A stretch of 15,100 nt of DNA from Anaerolineaceae bacterium UBA5224 (GTDB lineage: Bacteria; Chloroflexota; Anaerolineae; Anaerolineales; Anaerolineaceae): assembly GCA_002409365.1 (NCBI GenBank), contig DHUW01000050.1:10753-25852 (forward strand). Direction: 5' to 3'. The position numbers and the translations under genes are program-made. Below, piece by piece: positions 1 to 7,227 of the stretch (positions are counted from its first letter, which is position 1; the number at the start of each line of letters is the position of its first letter). Below the pieces are notes generated by a model, which saw nothing but the letters and a program-made list of their open reading frames with translations, did not search any database and had not been told where the DNA came from.

Positions 1-104
1 CGTCTGGGACAAAAATAACGGGAAAATTCAAGAATAATTGTTAACAGCAAGTTAGGTTCAGGTTTTTACTATAATTTCTTATAAATCAAGCAAGATAATA
101 CAAC

Positions 105-132
105 AAAAAAGCCCGGTTGAAGAAACCGGGCT
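105..132 (-). terminator. Intrinsic terminator of the FHA-domain gene
   Basis: On the minus strand a perfect 9-bp stem (AGCCCGGTT at 110-118 against AACCGGGCT at 124-132, 5-base loop) is followed by a run of six U residues (the A run at 105-110 on the plus strand). It lies just past the stop codon of the FHA gene and ends that transcript. Positions 1-104 are AT-rich and hold no gene I can support. Confidence 0.9.
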
Positions 133-151
133 AAGTGAAATCATGGTCAAA

Positions 152-742
152 TTAATAGCAGCCAGGTAGCCGATTGAAGGTGAGGAAGCACCACCAGGAT
201 GCCGGCATAAACACAAGCACCAAGCCAATAATGATCAGGATGATCAAGAGGATCACCAAAAAATTCAAATACCAAGGTTTGCGAGGTTTTGGTGCTGGGG
301 TAGGTTCTGGTGCCAATTCGCGTTGGGGAACAGGCGCTTGCACAGCCTGGTAAACAGGCTCACGCCTGGGCTGGACTGGTTCAGGTGTAGGTGTGGGGGC
401 GGCGTATACAGGGGTCCTGGCGGCTGCCGTCTCTGCATCTGCCCATTCGAAACTCATCACGGTGCTTTCTGCCAGAGTGACAAGATCGCCATTGGTCAGG
501 CGTTTTGGGGCACTCAGGCGGACACCATTGAGAAAAGTACCGTTTGTGGAGCCAAGATCCTCAATATATACCCCATCTTCCTTGACAATAAAACGGGCAT
601 GTCGTCGGGAGATTTCCGCGTCAGGAACAGGGATGTCATTAGCAAGATCGCGACCAATGCTTACTTCCGCTTTATCAAGGTAATAGCTGGATCCGGGAAT
701 GGGACCAGAACGCATAACAATTTGAGGTTTAGTTTCAGCCAT
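152..742 (-). CDS. FHA-domain protein with C-terminal membrane anchor
   Basis: This 196-residue protein has a forkhead-associated domain at about residues 8-95. The phosphothreonine-binding signature is intact: G30-R31, S45-R46-R47-H48 and N67-G68, then N72-G73. A Pro/Ala/Thr-rich linker (about 105-155) leads to one strongly hydrophobic helix (about 158-179) and a short tail with two cysteines (185 and 195). There is no N-terminal signal, so it is probably tail-anchored with the FHA domain in the cytoplasm, where it would dock onto phosphothreonine partners of Ser/Thr kinases. No kinase or phosphatase is in the window, so the partner is unknown. The start is supported by GAGGAG a few bases upstream, by a consensus-like promoter of its own at 780-808, and by the terminator at 105-132. 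It therefore looks like a single-gene transcript. The FHA assignment is secure; its role is not. Confidence 0.93.
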   Translation of the reverse strand: MAETKPQIVMRSGPIPGSSYYLDKAEVSIGRDLANDIPVPDAEISRRHARFIVKEDGVYIEDLGSTNGTFLNGVRLSAPKRLTNGDLVTLAESTVMSFEWADAETAAARTPVYAAPTPTPEPVQPRREPVYQAVQAPVPQRELAPEPTPAPKPRKPWYLNFLVILLIILIIIGLVLVFMPASWWCFLTFNRLPGCY

Positions 743-779
743 GGTAACTCCTCGTTTCTAATCACTTGTAGTTTCAATA

Positions 780-808
780 AGTGTACTGATTTTTACTCGT
801 TATGTCAA
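780..808 (-). promoter_or_regulatory. Sigma70-type promoter for the FHA gene
   Basis: Reading the minus strand, a perfect -35 box TTGACA (803-808) is separated by 17 bases from a TACACT -10 box (780-785). Transcription would start near 773, giving a leader of about 30 bases before the ATG at 742. This makes the FHA gene independent of the upstream flippase/ATPase pair. Confidence 0.75.
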
Positions 809-865
809 TTTTACCGCAGGCAACCAACAACGCTGCTTGTCTGTTCTTACTTTTCATGAACGTCT

Positions 866-1927
866 TCATCCGGACTTAGGCGAGAAGTCTTTATCGGAAG
901 GTTTGGCAGGCTCCTGTCTTCCGAGGTAAATCGCAGCCAGAAATCCAAATAAGGTCGGCAGCCAGAATGAAAGCAACCGATAGCCTAAAATGGAGATCAC
1001 AGCGACATCTGAAGGTGCTTTAAGACTAACGAATAAAACGGCCATAGATGTTTCAATCAATCCTATCCCGCCTGGAAGGATGAACGCGATCTTCCCTAAC
1101 ATCAGGGGCAAGCTGTATCCGGCAAAAAGCACCCCTAAACTGAGTCGGTATCCGGCCGCCAGGAAGACCAGGTAGAGTGTCAACATGTCAAAACCGACAT
1201 TGGCGAATGCACCCAGAGTTGGCTTGACCCACCGACCCTTGTCGAGCGACTTCCAGGCATCCATGATACGGTCAACTGAAGCTATGGTCTCTTCAGGCTG
1301 GTACTCTTGGTGACGTATTTTCGCCCACTTTGCCCCTAACCAGACTGCCGGCTTCTTGACTATTCCTGGACGTTTTACTGCCATCACGGTGATCAAAACT
1401 AAGGCTGACAATAAAACCAGAACCAATCCATAATAGAATATTTGCGATTTTTTCAGGTCGTGCACGATGAACAAGTAGACCATACCGATGATCGATACCG
1501 CCGTCAGAGCGGCATCATTAAGCAAGGCAGGCAATATGCTGACGACTGCGGCACTGTCCGAATTGGTTTTATCCTTGCTCATCCAGCCATATGTTGCAGC
1601 AATGCCGCCTATCCAACCGCCGGCAACAAAACCAACGCTATAGGATGCAAGTGTGATCAGCGCTCCCCGCCAGATTGAGAAATATTGCTGCCTGGTGGCA
1701 ACGATCGCCTTAAGTATGTAACCGCTTCCTGCATAACTAAGCACCTGGGCAGATATGGCTAATGCAACCAACCACCAGGTCATATTTTTAAGAACTCCCA
1801 GAGACTTTTCAATCATACTGATCTGGGGTAAGAGCAAATGTATTGCCACCCCCAGGACCAGGAAGGTAGCAATATAGAGCCACCATTTCTTTTTTGGCGA
1901 ACCTGACGAGGGATTACTCTCAGACAT
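866..1927 (-). CDS. Flippase-like integral membrane protein (LPG synthase TM / UPF0104 family)
   Basis: This 353-residue polytopic membrane protein has a short polar N-terminus (SPKKK), about eight hydrophobic segments and a charged C-terminus. Near its end it shows the family hallmark LPGGIGLIE (284-292) followed by YRLLSFWLP (316-324). These match the lysylphosphatidylglycerol synthase transmembrane region/AglD/MprF-flippase superfamily. The soluble aminoacyl-transfer domain of full MprF is absent, so it is a stand-alone membrane domain. Such proteins are thought to move or modify lipid-linked molecules, but the substrate cannot be read from sequence. Its ATG overlaps the last 8 bases of the P-type ATPase gene, with AGGA (TCCT at 1934-1937 on the plus strand) inside that gene as the ribosome site, so the two are translationally coupled. 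I see no clear terminator after it. Confidence 0.85.
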   Translation of the reverse strand: MSESNPSSGSPKKKWWLYIATFLVLGVAIHLLLPQISMIEKSLGVLKNMTWWLVALAISAQVLSYAGSGYILKAIVATRQQYFSIWRGALITLASYSVGFVAGGWIGGIAATYGWMSKDKTNSDSAAVVSILPALLNDAALTAVSIIGMVYLFIVHDLKKSQIFYYGLVLVLLSALVLITVMAVKRPGIVKKPAVWLGAKWAKIRHQEYQPEETIASVDRIMDAWKSLDKGRWVKPTLGAFANVGFDMLTLYLVFLAAGYRLSLGVLFAGYSLPLMLGKIAFILPGGIGLIETSMAVLFVSLKAPSDVAVISILGYRLLSFWLPTLFGFLAAIYLGRQEPAKPSDKDFSPKSG

Positions 1928-4445
1928 TTTTAATCCTATGATAAAACCATCGCTTTGTGAGCTCTGCTGCCAGGAAGTAGAGCATGACGATACCCAAAAT
2001 CAAGGCGACGTATTCGATTGGCAGAGGTACAAAGCCCAATAATGAGCCAACCGCGGTGTAAGGCAGGCTAACAGCGATAATTGCTACCAGGGCAGTCATG
2101 AGCAACATCGCTTTACTGGGTTTACTACGTAAAAAAGGCAGCCTGGTACGAACAGCGAAAACCACGATAGAGGCGGAAAGAATGGATTCGATAAACCAAC
2201 CTGTCTGAAAGACCTGTTGGTCAGCCTTCAAAATAAACATGAGCAGGAAAAAGGTAGCATAGTCAAACAAGGAACTTAATGGACCAAAGACAAACATGAA
2301 ACGCCGAATGAACTTGATATCCATCCTTTGGGAACTTTGAAGGAAGGCTTCATCCACATTGTCGTTGGCGATCGTCATTTCCGGAAGGTCAGTGAGGAAG
2401 TTGATCAACAAAACCTGCTTGGGCAGCATTGGCAGGAAAGGCAGAAACAATGACGCTCCAGCCATACTGAACATATTGCCAAAATTAGCGCTTGTTGCCA
2501 TGAATATGTACTTCAGGGTGTTGGCAAAAGTCTTTCTTCCCTGCAAAATCCCTTCCCGCAATACATCGAGGTCTTGCTTTAACAAGACTAAATCGGCAGC
2601 CTCTTTGGCAACATCCACCGCGTTTGCCACCGAGATACCTACATCGGCACTGTGGATGGAAGGTGCATCATTGATCCCATCACCCATGTACCCGACCACA
2701 TGTCCGCGTTTTTTGAGAGCGATTATGATGCGTTCCTTTTCGTTTGGATCTACCTCAGAAAAAATGGAGTAATTTTCAACTGCGTTTAGGAGCGCTTCCT
2801 CACTCATATTGTTCAAATCATCGCCAGTGACGAGCCGGTCATCGCCCAAACCGACAGCCTGGCTGATGTGGCGTGAAACCAATTGGTTGTCACCTGTAAT
2901 GATCTTTAATCTCACACCTAATTCTTTAAGATTTTCGATTGTCTCCTGTATCCCCTTTTTTGGTGGATCCATGAAGAGTAGAAAGCCCAAAAAGGCCAGG
3001 TCGTGTTCATCTTCGATGTGGAAATCAGTCTGAGCTTTATCCATATTTCGGATAGCGACTCCCAATACACGGAAACCCTGCCGACTCCAATCATCAAACT
3101 TTTGGTTGATTCCGTCCAGATGCGGAGTATCCAACGGCTGTAGACCGCCTTCGACTTCGACCTGGTTGCATATCTTCAAGACGTTCTGCAGAGCACCTTT
3201 GGTAATCATGAGAACGGAATTGTTATTATCACGAGTGACTATCGTGAGACGCTTACGGAGAAAATCATAGGGGATCTCGTCTACTTTAGAATAGATTTCG
3301 GCTCCGAAATGCTCTTGGGAGGTAATCGCTTCGTCCAGTGGGTTGGCAATACCCGTTTGCATCGAGGCGTTCAGCCAGGCATACAGAAGCACTTTTTCGG
3401 AGGGCTGACCGTCAGCATCTATAGCAGAATCCAACTGTACCACACCTTCTGTGAGAGTACCGGTTTTATCGGTACAGAGGATGTCCATGCTGCCGAAATT
3501 TTCTATGGATTCAAGCCGCCGGACGATCACGCCTCTTTTTGCCATTTGTTGGGACCCTTTGGAGAGGTTAATGTTGATAATGGCTGGTAATAGTTGAGGA
3601 GTGAGCCCGACTGCCAGGGCGATCGAGAATAGAAGCGAATCAAAGACAGGTTTATTCAGAAGTACGTTAAAGAAGAAAATCCCTATCACTAAAATCAGCA
3701 TCACTTCTGTGAGCAGAAAGCCAAGTCGCTTGATACCGCGCTCAAACTCAGTCTCAGGGGGGCGGAGGTTCAGGCGGTCTGCAATCTGACCAAACTCAGT
3801 CTGGCGGCCGGTCTGGGCAATGACAACCGTGGCAGAACCACTTCGGACGCTGGTGCCCATGAAAACCACATTATTTCGATCTTGCAGACTTGCATTTTCC
3901 GCAGTTTGTCCGGGACGTTTTTCTACAGGAAAGGTTTCACCAGTCAAAACCGCTTGGTTGACAAAGAAATCGTTCGCACTGAGCACAAGACCATCGGCTG
4001 GGATGAGACTGCCGGCCGAAAGGAGCACAATATCCCCAGGTACAATTTGGTCTGTTGGTAAGGTTATGACCCGACCATCGCGCTTGACTTTGGTAGTAAA
4101 GGTGAGCTGTTCCTCCAGTTTTTTTGCCGCATTCGAAGCGTTGTACTCCTGGAAAAAGCTCAACAGGGCACTTCCCAACACGATGATAAAAATGATCAGC
4201 GCATCGATCCAATCCTTCAGGTAGGCTGAAATAATCACTGCAGTGAGCAGGATCAGCATGATCGGGCTTTTAAATTGACCAAGAAAAAGCTTAAGTGGAG
4301 TAACCTTTTCTTTGGAATGGATCCGGTTAGGACCATATTGATTCAACAATTGCGCGGCATCTGAAGATTTGAGCCCCTGTGAAGAAGAGTTCAGATATTC
4401 GAGGACCTTTTCACCCGTTAGTGACCAGTAAGGATAAACAGGCAT
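1920..4445 (-). CDS. mgtA: Magnesium-translocating P-type ATPase (MgtA/MgtB type)
   Basis: This 841-residue P-type ATPase carries all the core motifs: actuator loop TGET (168-171), phosphorylation site DKTGTLT with catalytic D326, nucleotide-binding KGAL (416-419), DPP (493-495), TGDN (517-520), and hinge GDGINDAP (588-595). The M4 sequence GLTPQLLPAI and the preceding-site phrase NFGSMDILCTDKTG are those of P3B magnesium importers, not Ca or heavy-metal pumps. There are no N-terminal metal-binding CxxC modules. It is somewhat shorter than E. coli MgtA (about 900 residues), mostly at the N-terminus. M6 reads NFLTDLPEMTIANDNVD where enterobacterial MgtA has a YDIS-type segment, so exact ion preference is inferred. 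The start is supported by a strong AAGGAGG (4452-4458) 6 bases upstream. It overlaps the flippase-like gene downstream and is divergent from yvcK. Confidence 0.9.
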   Translation of the reverse strand: MPVYPYWSLTGEKVLEYLNSSSQGLKSSDAAQLLNQYGPNRIHSKEKVTPLKLFLGQFKSPIMLILLTAVIISAYLKDWIDALIIFIIVLGSALLSFFQEYNASNAAKKLEEQLTFTTKVKRDGRVITLPTDQIVPGDIVLLSAGSLIPADGLVLSANDFFVNQAVLTGETFPVEKRPGQTAENASLQDRNNVVFMGTSVRSGSATVVIAQTGRQTEFGQIADRLNLRPPETEFERGIKRLGFLLTEVMLILVIGIFFFNVLLNKPVFDSLLFSIALAVGLTPQLLPAIININLSKGSQQMAKRGVIVRRLESIENFGSMDILCTDKTGTLTEGVVQLDSAIDADGQPSEKVLLYAWLNASMQTGIANPLDEAITSQEHFGAEIYSKVDEIPYDFLRKRLTIVTRDNNNSVLMITKGALQNVLKICNQVEVEGGLQPLDTPHLDGINQKFDDWSRQGFRVLGVAIRNMDKAQTDFHIEDEHDLAFLGFLLFMDPPKKGIQETIENLKELGVRLKIITGDNQLVSRHISQAVGLGDDRLVTGDDLNNMSEEALLNAVENYSIFSEVDPNEKERIIIALKKRGHVVGYMGDGINDAPSIHSADVGISVANAVDVAKEAADLVLLKQDLDVLREGILQGRKTFANTLKYIFMATSANFGNMFSMAGASLFLPFLPMLPKQVLLINFLTDLPEMTIANDNVDEAFLQSSQRMDIKFIRRFMFVFGPLSSLFDYATFFLLMFILKADQQVFQTGWFIESILSASIVVFAVRTRLPFLRSKPSKAMLLMTALVAIIAVSLPYTAVGSLLGFVPLPIEYVALILGIVMLYFLAAELTKRWFYHRIKNV

Positions 4446-4525
4446 ATGAAGCCTCCTTGTTCCAACCGTCTGACATTAAAAACGAATAAAAAAAACTATA
4501 AATGCGCGTTGATTTATTGAAAGTT

Positions 4526-4553
4526 ATTATACCTTTTCAAAATGAGCAAAGAA
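4526..4553 (-). promoter_or_regulatory. Candidate promoter for the Mg ATPase operon
   Basis: On the minus strand a perfect TATAAT -10 box lies at 4526-4531, with only a poor TTCTTT at -35 (4548-4553). The start would be near 4519, leaving a leader of about 73 bases that is rich in U. The -10 box sits inside an inverted repeat TTGAAA (4517-4522) / TTTCAA (4535-4540), which could be an operator. A second option is TATAGT further downstream. The choice is uncertain. Confidence 0.35.
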
Positions 4554-4598
4554 GGCTTGCACGAACCAGCTTCAACTCCTCGATGGAGACCGGTTCCG

Positions 4599-4627
4599 TT
4601 GACGTTTCAAAAAAAACCTGCTATTAT
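4599..4627 (+). promoter_or_regulatory. Promoter of yvcK, probably giving a leaderless mRNA
   Basis: TTGACG (4599-4604) and TATTAT (4622-4627) are separated by exactly 17 bases. The expected start site (about 4634-4638) coincides with the ATG at 4638. No Shine-Dalgarno sequence precedes this ATG: the bases between are CAAATTAAAT. The promoter lies inside the longer open frame that begins at 4542, which argues against that upstream start. Confidence 0.65.
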
Positions 4628-4637
4628 CAAATTAAAT

Positions 4638-5969
4638 ATGACCCCCGTAGAAAAACCGAATTGGCTGAGACGTTTTCTGCTCAGGCTTAAACACGAGTCG
4701 CGTTGGCTGGCGCCAGGAACAGGATATAAACGCTGGTTAGGGATATCTATCATCGGTGCCATGCTGCTCGGTTTGGGTTTGGCGGTTGTCATTCTGGACT
4801 ACTATCGCTCGACCACCAGCGAATTGCTGACGCCGATCCTGGCAATCCTCTCTTTACGTTTTTTGGACAGACCGATACGATTCCTGCTTTTTGGCGGGTT
4901 GGGATTTATTATGATCCTGGTCGGGATCTGGGGTGCAAACCGTTCCTTACTGAAACCATTTGAAGCCAGCGGCAAACCTGTCTGGGATACCCTGCAAAAC
5001 TACCGTCAGCGTGAGAAGGGGATTAAGGTCGTAGTGATCGGAGGTGGGCATGGGCTTTCAGCTCTGCTCCGTGGCATCAAAGCTTATACTCACAATATTA
5101 CGGCAATCGTAACCGTGGCGGATAACGGTGGGTCATCCGGTGAGCTGCGCCGTGATATGGGCATATTACCACCCGGGGATATCCGGAATTGCCTCTCTGC
5201 ATTGAGCAGTGACGAAGCGCTGCTCTCGCAGGTTTTTCAATATCGCTTTCATTCGGGAGTAGGTCTTGAAGGGCATTCGCTTGGTAATCTGCTGATCACT
5301 GCCATGAGCGAGATCACCGGCAGTTTTGAAGAGGCGGTCGCAGAATCTGGACGTGTACTGGCGATTTATGGTCAGGTGTTACCTTCCACCTTGAGCAATG
5401 TTAACCTGGTGGGAGAACTCCAGGACAGCCCTGATAAAGAAGCGCTGATCGTGCATGGCGAATCAGAGATCACGGAAACTCCTGGTAAGGTCAATAAGGT
5501 TTGGTTGGAACCGGAAGAAACTTTAGCCTACCCTCCGACGATCCAGGCGATTTTGAATGCAGATCTGATCCTGATCGGACCGGGAAGTCTCTACACGAGC
5601 ATTTTGCCAAACCTCCTGGTTAAAGATCTGACCGAAGCCATCCAGGCGAGTAAGGCGGAAGCCTATTACATTTGCAACGTCGCAACACAACGCGGCGAAA
5701 CTGATGGTTTCAACGCTTCAGACCATGTCGCCGTTATTGAACAACACGTTGAGAAGCGCATATTTAGCCTGGTTTTGTGTAATCGAAACTTTAAAGGCGA
5801 GTTGGGTCACGATACAGACTGGGTGGTGGCCGACCAGGAATTGCATGAAAAATACCACGTATACGAATGCGATCTGGTGGATGACCTGTATCCCTGGCGG
5901 CATAGCTCTAAGAAACTTGCGAAAGCGATCATGAATTTGTACGAAGAGCGAACCGGTCCTCTAAATTAA
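4638..5969 (+). CDS. yvcK: YvcK/GlmR family UDP-GlcNAc-binding protein with N-terminal membrane anchor
   Basis: YvcK (GlmR, CofD-like fold) binds UDP-sugars and is known in Bacillus and mycobacteria to steer carbon toward cell-wall precursors during gluconeogenic growth. Counting from the ATG at 4638 (443 residues), the soluble domain begins with the nucleotide-binding loop GGGHGLSALLRG (135-146). DNGGSSGELR (162-171), PPGDIRNCLSAL, EGHSLGNLL and GPGSLYTSILPNL follow, all family signatures. Two predicted membrane helices (about 34-54 and 80-98) precede it. The short Firmicute form lacks these, so this copy is membrane-anchored. An in-frame ATG at 4542 would add 32 residues, but that segment is low in family likeness and a good promoter lies within it, so I prefer 4638. 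It stands alone, divergent from the Mg ATPase and upstream of gap. Confidence 0.9.
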   Translation: MTPVEKPNWLRRFLLRLKHESRWLAPGTGYKRWLGISIIGAMLLGLGLAVVILDYYRSTTSELLTPILAILSLRFLDRPIRFLLFGGLGFIMILVGIWGANRSLLKPFEASGKPVWDTLQNYRQREKGIKVVVIGGGHGLSALLRGIKAYTHNITAIVTVADNGGSSGELRRDMGILPPGDIRNCLSALSSDEALLSQVFQYRFHSGVGLEGHSLGNLLITAMSEITGSFEEAVAESGRVLAIYGQVLPSTLSNVNLVGELQDSPDKEALIVHGESEITETPGKVNKVWLEPEETLAYPPTIQAILNADLILIGPGSLYTSILPNLLVKDLTEAIQASKAEAYYICNVATQRGETDGFNASDHVAVIEQHVEKRIFSLVLCNRNFKGELGHDTDWVVADQELHEKYHVYECDLVDDLYPWRHSSKKLAKAIMNLYEERTGPLN

Positions 5970-6014
5970 CTTTTTATTTATATACTTTGATTCGAAAATG
6001 TGAGCAATTTCGGC

Positions 6015-6078
6015 TATAATCAACACAGGAAATAAGACAATTTCTAATCTTAACACTCGTATAGATGTAAGTTACTAT
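6015..6078 (+). promoter_or_regulatory. Candidate tandem promoters of gap
   Basis: Two candidates lie in the 128-base gap after yvcK. The first has a perfect TATAAT (6015-6020) but no good -35 at normal spacing. The second has TTAACA (6050-6055), a 17-base spacer and TACTAT (6073-6078), and would start close to the ribosome site at 6089. No intrinsic terminator for yvcK is visible in this gap. Confidence 0.45.
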
Positions 6079-6097
6079 TCAAAAAATTGGAGGATGT

Positions 6098-7150
6098 ATG
6101 AAAACTCAAGTTGGTATTAACGGTTTCGGCCGAATTGGACGCCTGGTTCTTAAGGCGATTTTGGAACGTGCGGATGACACTTTGGAAGTGGTCGCAGTCA
6201 ATGATTTGTTTGATGTGAAGCAGAATGCCCACCTCTTCAAGTATGACTCCACATATGGGATCTTTCCTGGGGATGTAAGCGTCAATGAAGCCAACAACCT
6301 GGTGATCAACGGCAAGGAAATTAAAGTCTTCACCGAAAAAGATCCCGGAAATTTACCCTGGGGTGACTTAGGTGTTGATATCGTGATTGAGAGCACTGGT
6401 ATTTTCACCAATGCCAAATCTGACCCCGCGACGGGTAAAATTGGTGCCGATGCGCACATCCTCCGCGGTGGCGCAAAGAAGGTGATCATTTCTGCTCCTG
6501 CCAAGGGCGAAGATGCCACTATCGTTTTGGGTGTCAATCAAAATACCTACGATAATGCTAAACATAACATCATCTCAAATGCCTCTTGTACGACCAACTG
6601 CCTGGCACCAGCTGCCAAGGTTGTTAACGATAATTTCACGATCAAGAATGCCATGATGACTACTGTCCATTCTTATACCAACGACCAGGTTATCCTGGAT
6701 ACTGGGCATAAGAAAGACATCCGCCGCTCACGCGCCGCTGGTCTGAACATTATTCCCACCACCACCGGTGCTGCCAAAGCAGTCGCCCTGGTCATTCCTG
6801 AACTTAAGGGCAAGTTCGATGGCTATGCCCTGCGCGTTCCCACCCCCACCGTTTCAATCGTCGATTTCGTGGCTGAAGTTGAAAAGCCTGTCACCATTGA
6901 ATCATTGAACGCTGCATTCAAGGAAGCAGCCGATGGTCCGATGAAGGGCATTTTGGGTTATTCCCTCGGTACGTACGACCAACCATTGGTCTCAACTGAC
7001 TACCGCGGCGACTCCCGCTCATCCATCATTGACATGGATAAAAACATGGTCATGGGCAATCTGGTGAAAGTAGTGACCTGGTACGACAATGAATGGGGCT
7101 ACTCTTGCCGAACAGCAGACCTGGCAAAATTTGTTGCTGAACGACTTTAG
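6098..7150 (+). CDS. gap: Glyceraldehyde-3-phosphate dehydrogenase, type I
   Basis: The enzyme oxidises and phosphorylates glyceraldehyde 3-phosphate to 1,3-bisphosphoglycerate in the cytoplasm. At 350 residues it is slightly longer than the usual 330-340. The N-terminal dinucleotide-binding motif INGFGRIGR (7-15) and N35-D36 are present. The catalytic segment SNASCTTN carries Cys164, with the base His191 in TTVHSYTNDQ. The phosphate-binding SRAAGLNIIPTTTGAAKAV and the C-terminal WYDNEWGYS are intact. The extra length comes mostly from an insertion around 105-122 (NAKSDPATGKIGADAHI), where most homologues have a shorter linker before GAKKVIISAP. The start is set by GGAGG (6089-6093), 4 bases before the ATG. 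pgk follows in the same orientation after 77 bases, separated by a strong hairpin. Confidence 0.98.
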   Translation: MKTQVGINGFGRIGRLVLKAILERADDTLEVVAVNDLFDVKQNAHLFKYDSTYGIFPGDVSVNEANNLVINGKEIKVFTEKDPGNLPWGDLGVDIVIESTGIFTNAKSDPATGKIGADAHILRGGAKKVIISAPAKGEDATIVLGVNQNTYDNAKHNIISNASCTTNCLAPAAKVVNDNFTIKNAMMTTVHSYTNDQVILDTGHKKDIRRSRAAGLNIIPTTTGAAKAVALVIPELKGKFDGYALRVPTPTVSIVDFVAEVEKPVTIESLNAAFKEAADGPMKGILGYSLGTYDQPLVSTDYRGDSRSSIIDMDKNMVMGNLVKVVTWYDNEWGYSCRTADLAKFVAERL

Positions 7151-7173
7151 AGACGTAACACACTCAAACATAC

Positions 7174-7216
7174 ACAGTGCGCATTGCTGAATCAACAGTA
7201 AGGCGCACTGTTTTTT
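7174..7216 (+). terminator. Terminator-like hairpin between gap and pgk
   Basis: The outer stem ACAGTGCGC (7174-7182) pairs with GCGCACTGT (7203-7211). After one A/G mismatch the stem continues for six more pairs (7184-7189 with 7196-7201, one G-U) to a 6-base loop. It is followed at once by six Ts (7211-7216). The pgk ribosome site AGGAGG (7217-7222) begins directly after the T run, so no separate pgk promoter fits downstream. Partial termination or 3'-end stabilisation of gap mRNA is inferred. Confidence 0.85.
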
Positions 7217-7227
7217 AGGAGGCGAAA

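Noticed and set aside
1..104. TATAAT at 70-75 on the plus strand as a promoter
   Set aside because: No -35 box at suitable spacing and no plus-strand gene follows; the region is simply AT-rich.
323..859. Plus-strand open frame of 178 codons opposite the FHA gene
   Set aside because: It is the shadow of a clearly real minus-strand gene, has no ribosome site and makes a low-complexity, Cys/Arg-rich product.
4542..4637. N-terminal extension of yvcK by 32 residues, from the ATG at 4542
   Set aside because: No ribosome site precedes it, it shows no family likeness, and a good promoter for the shorter form lies within it.
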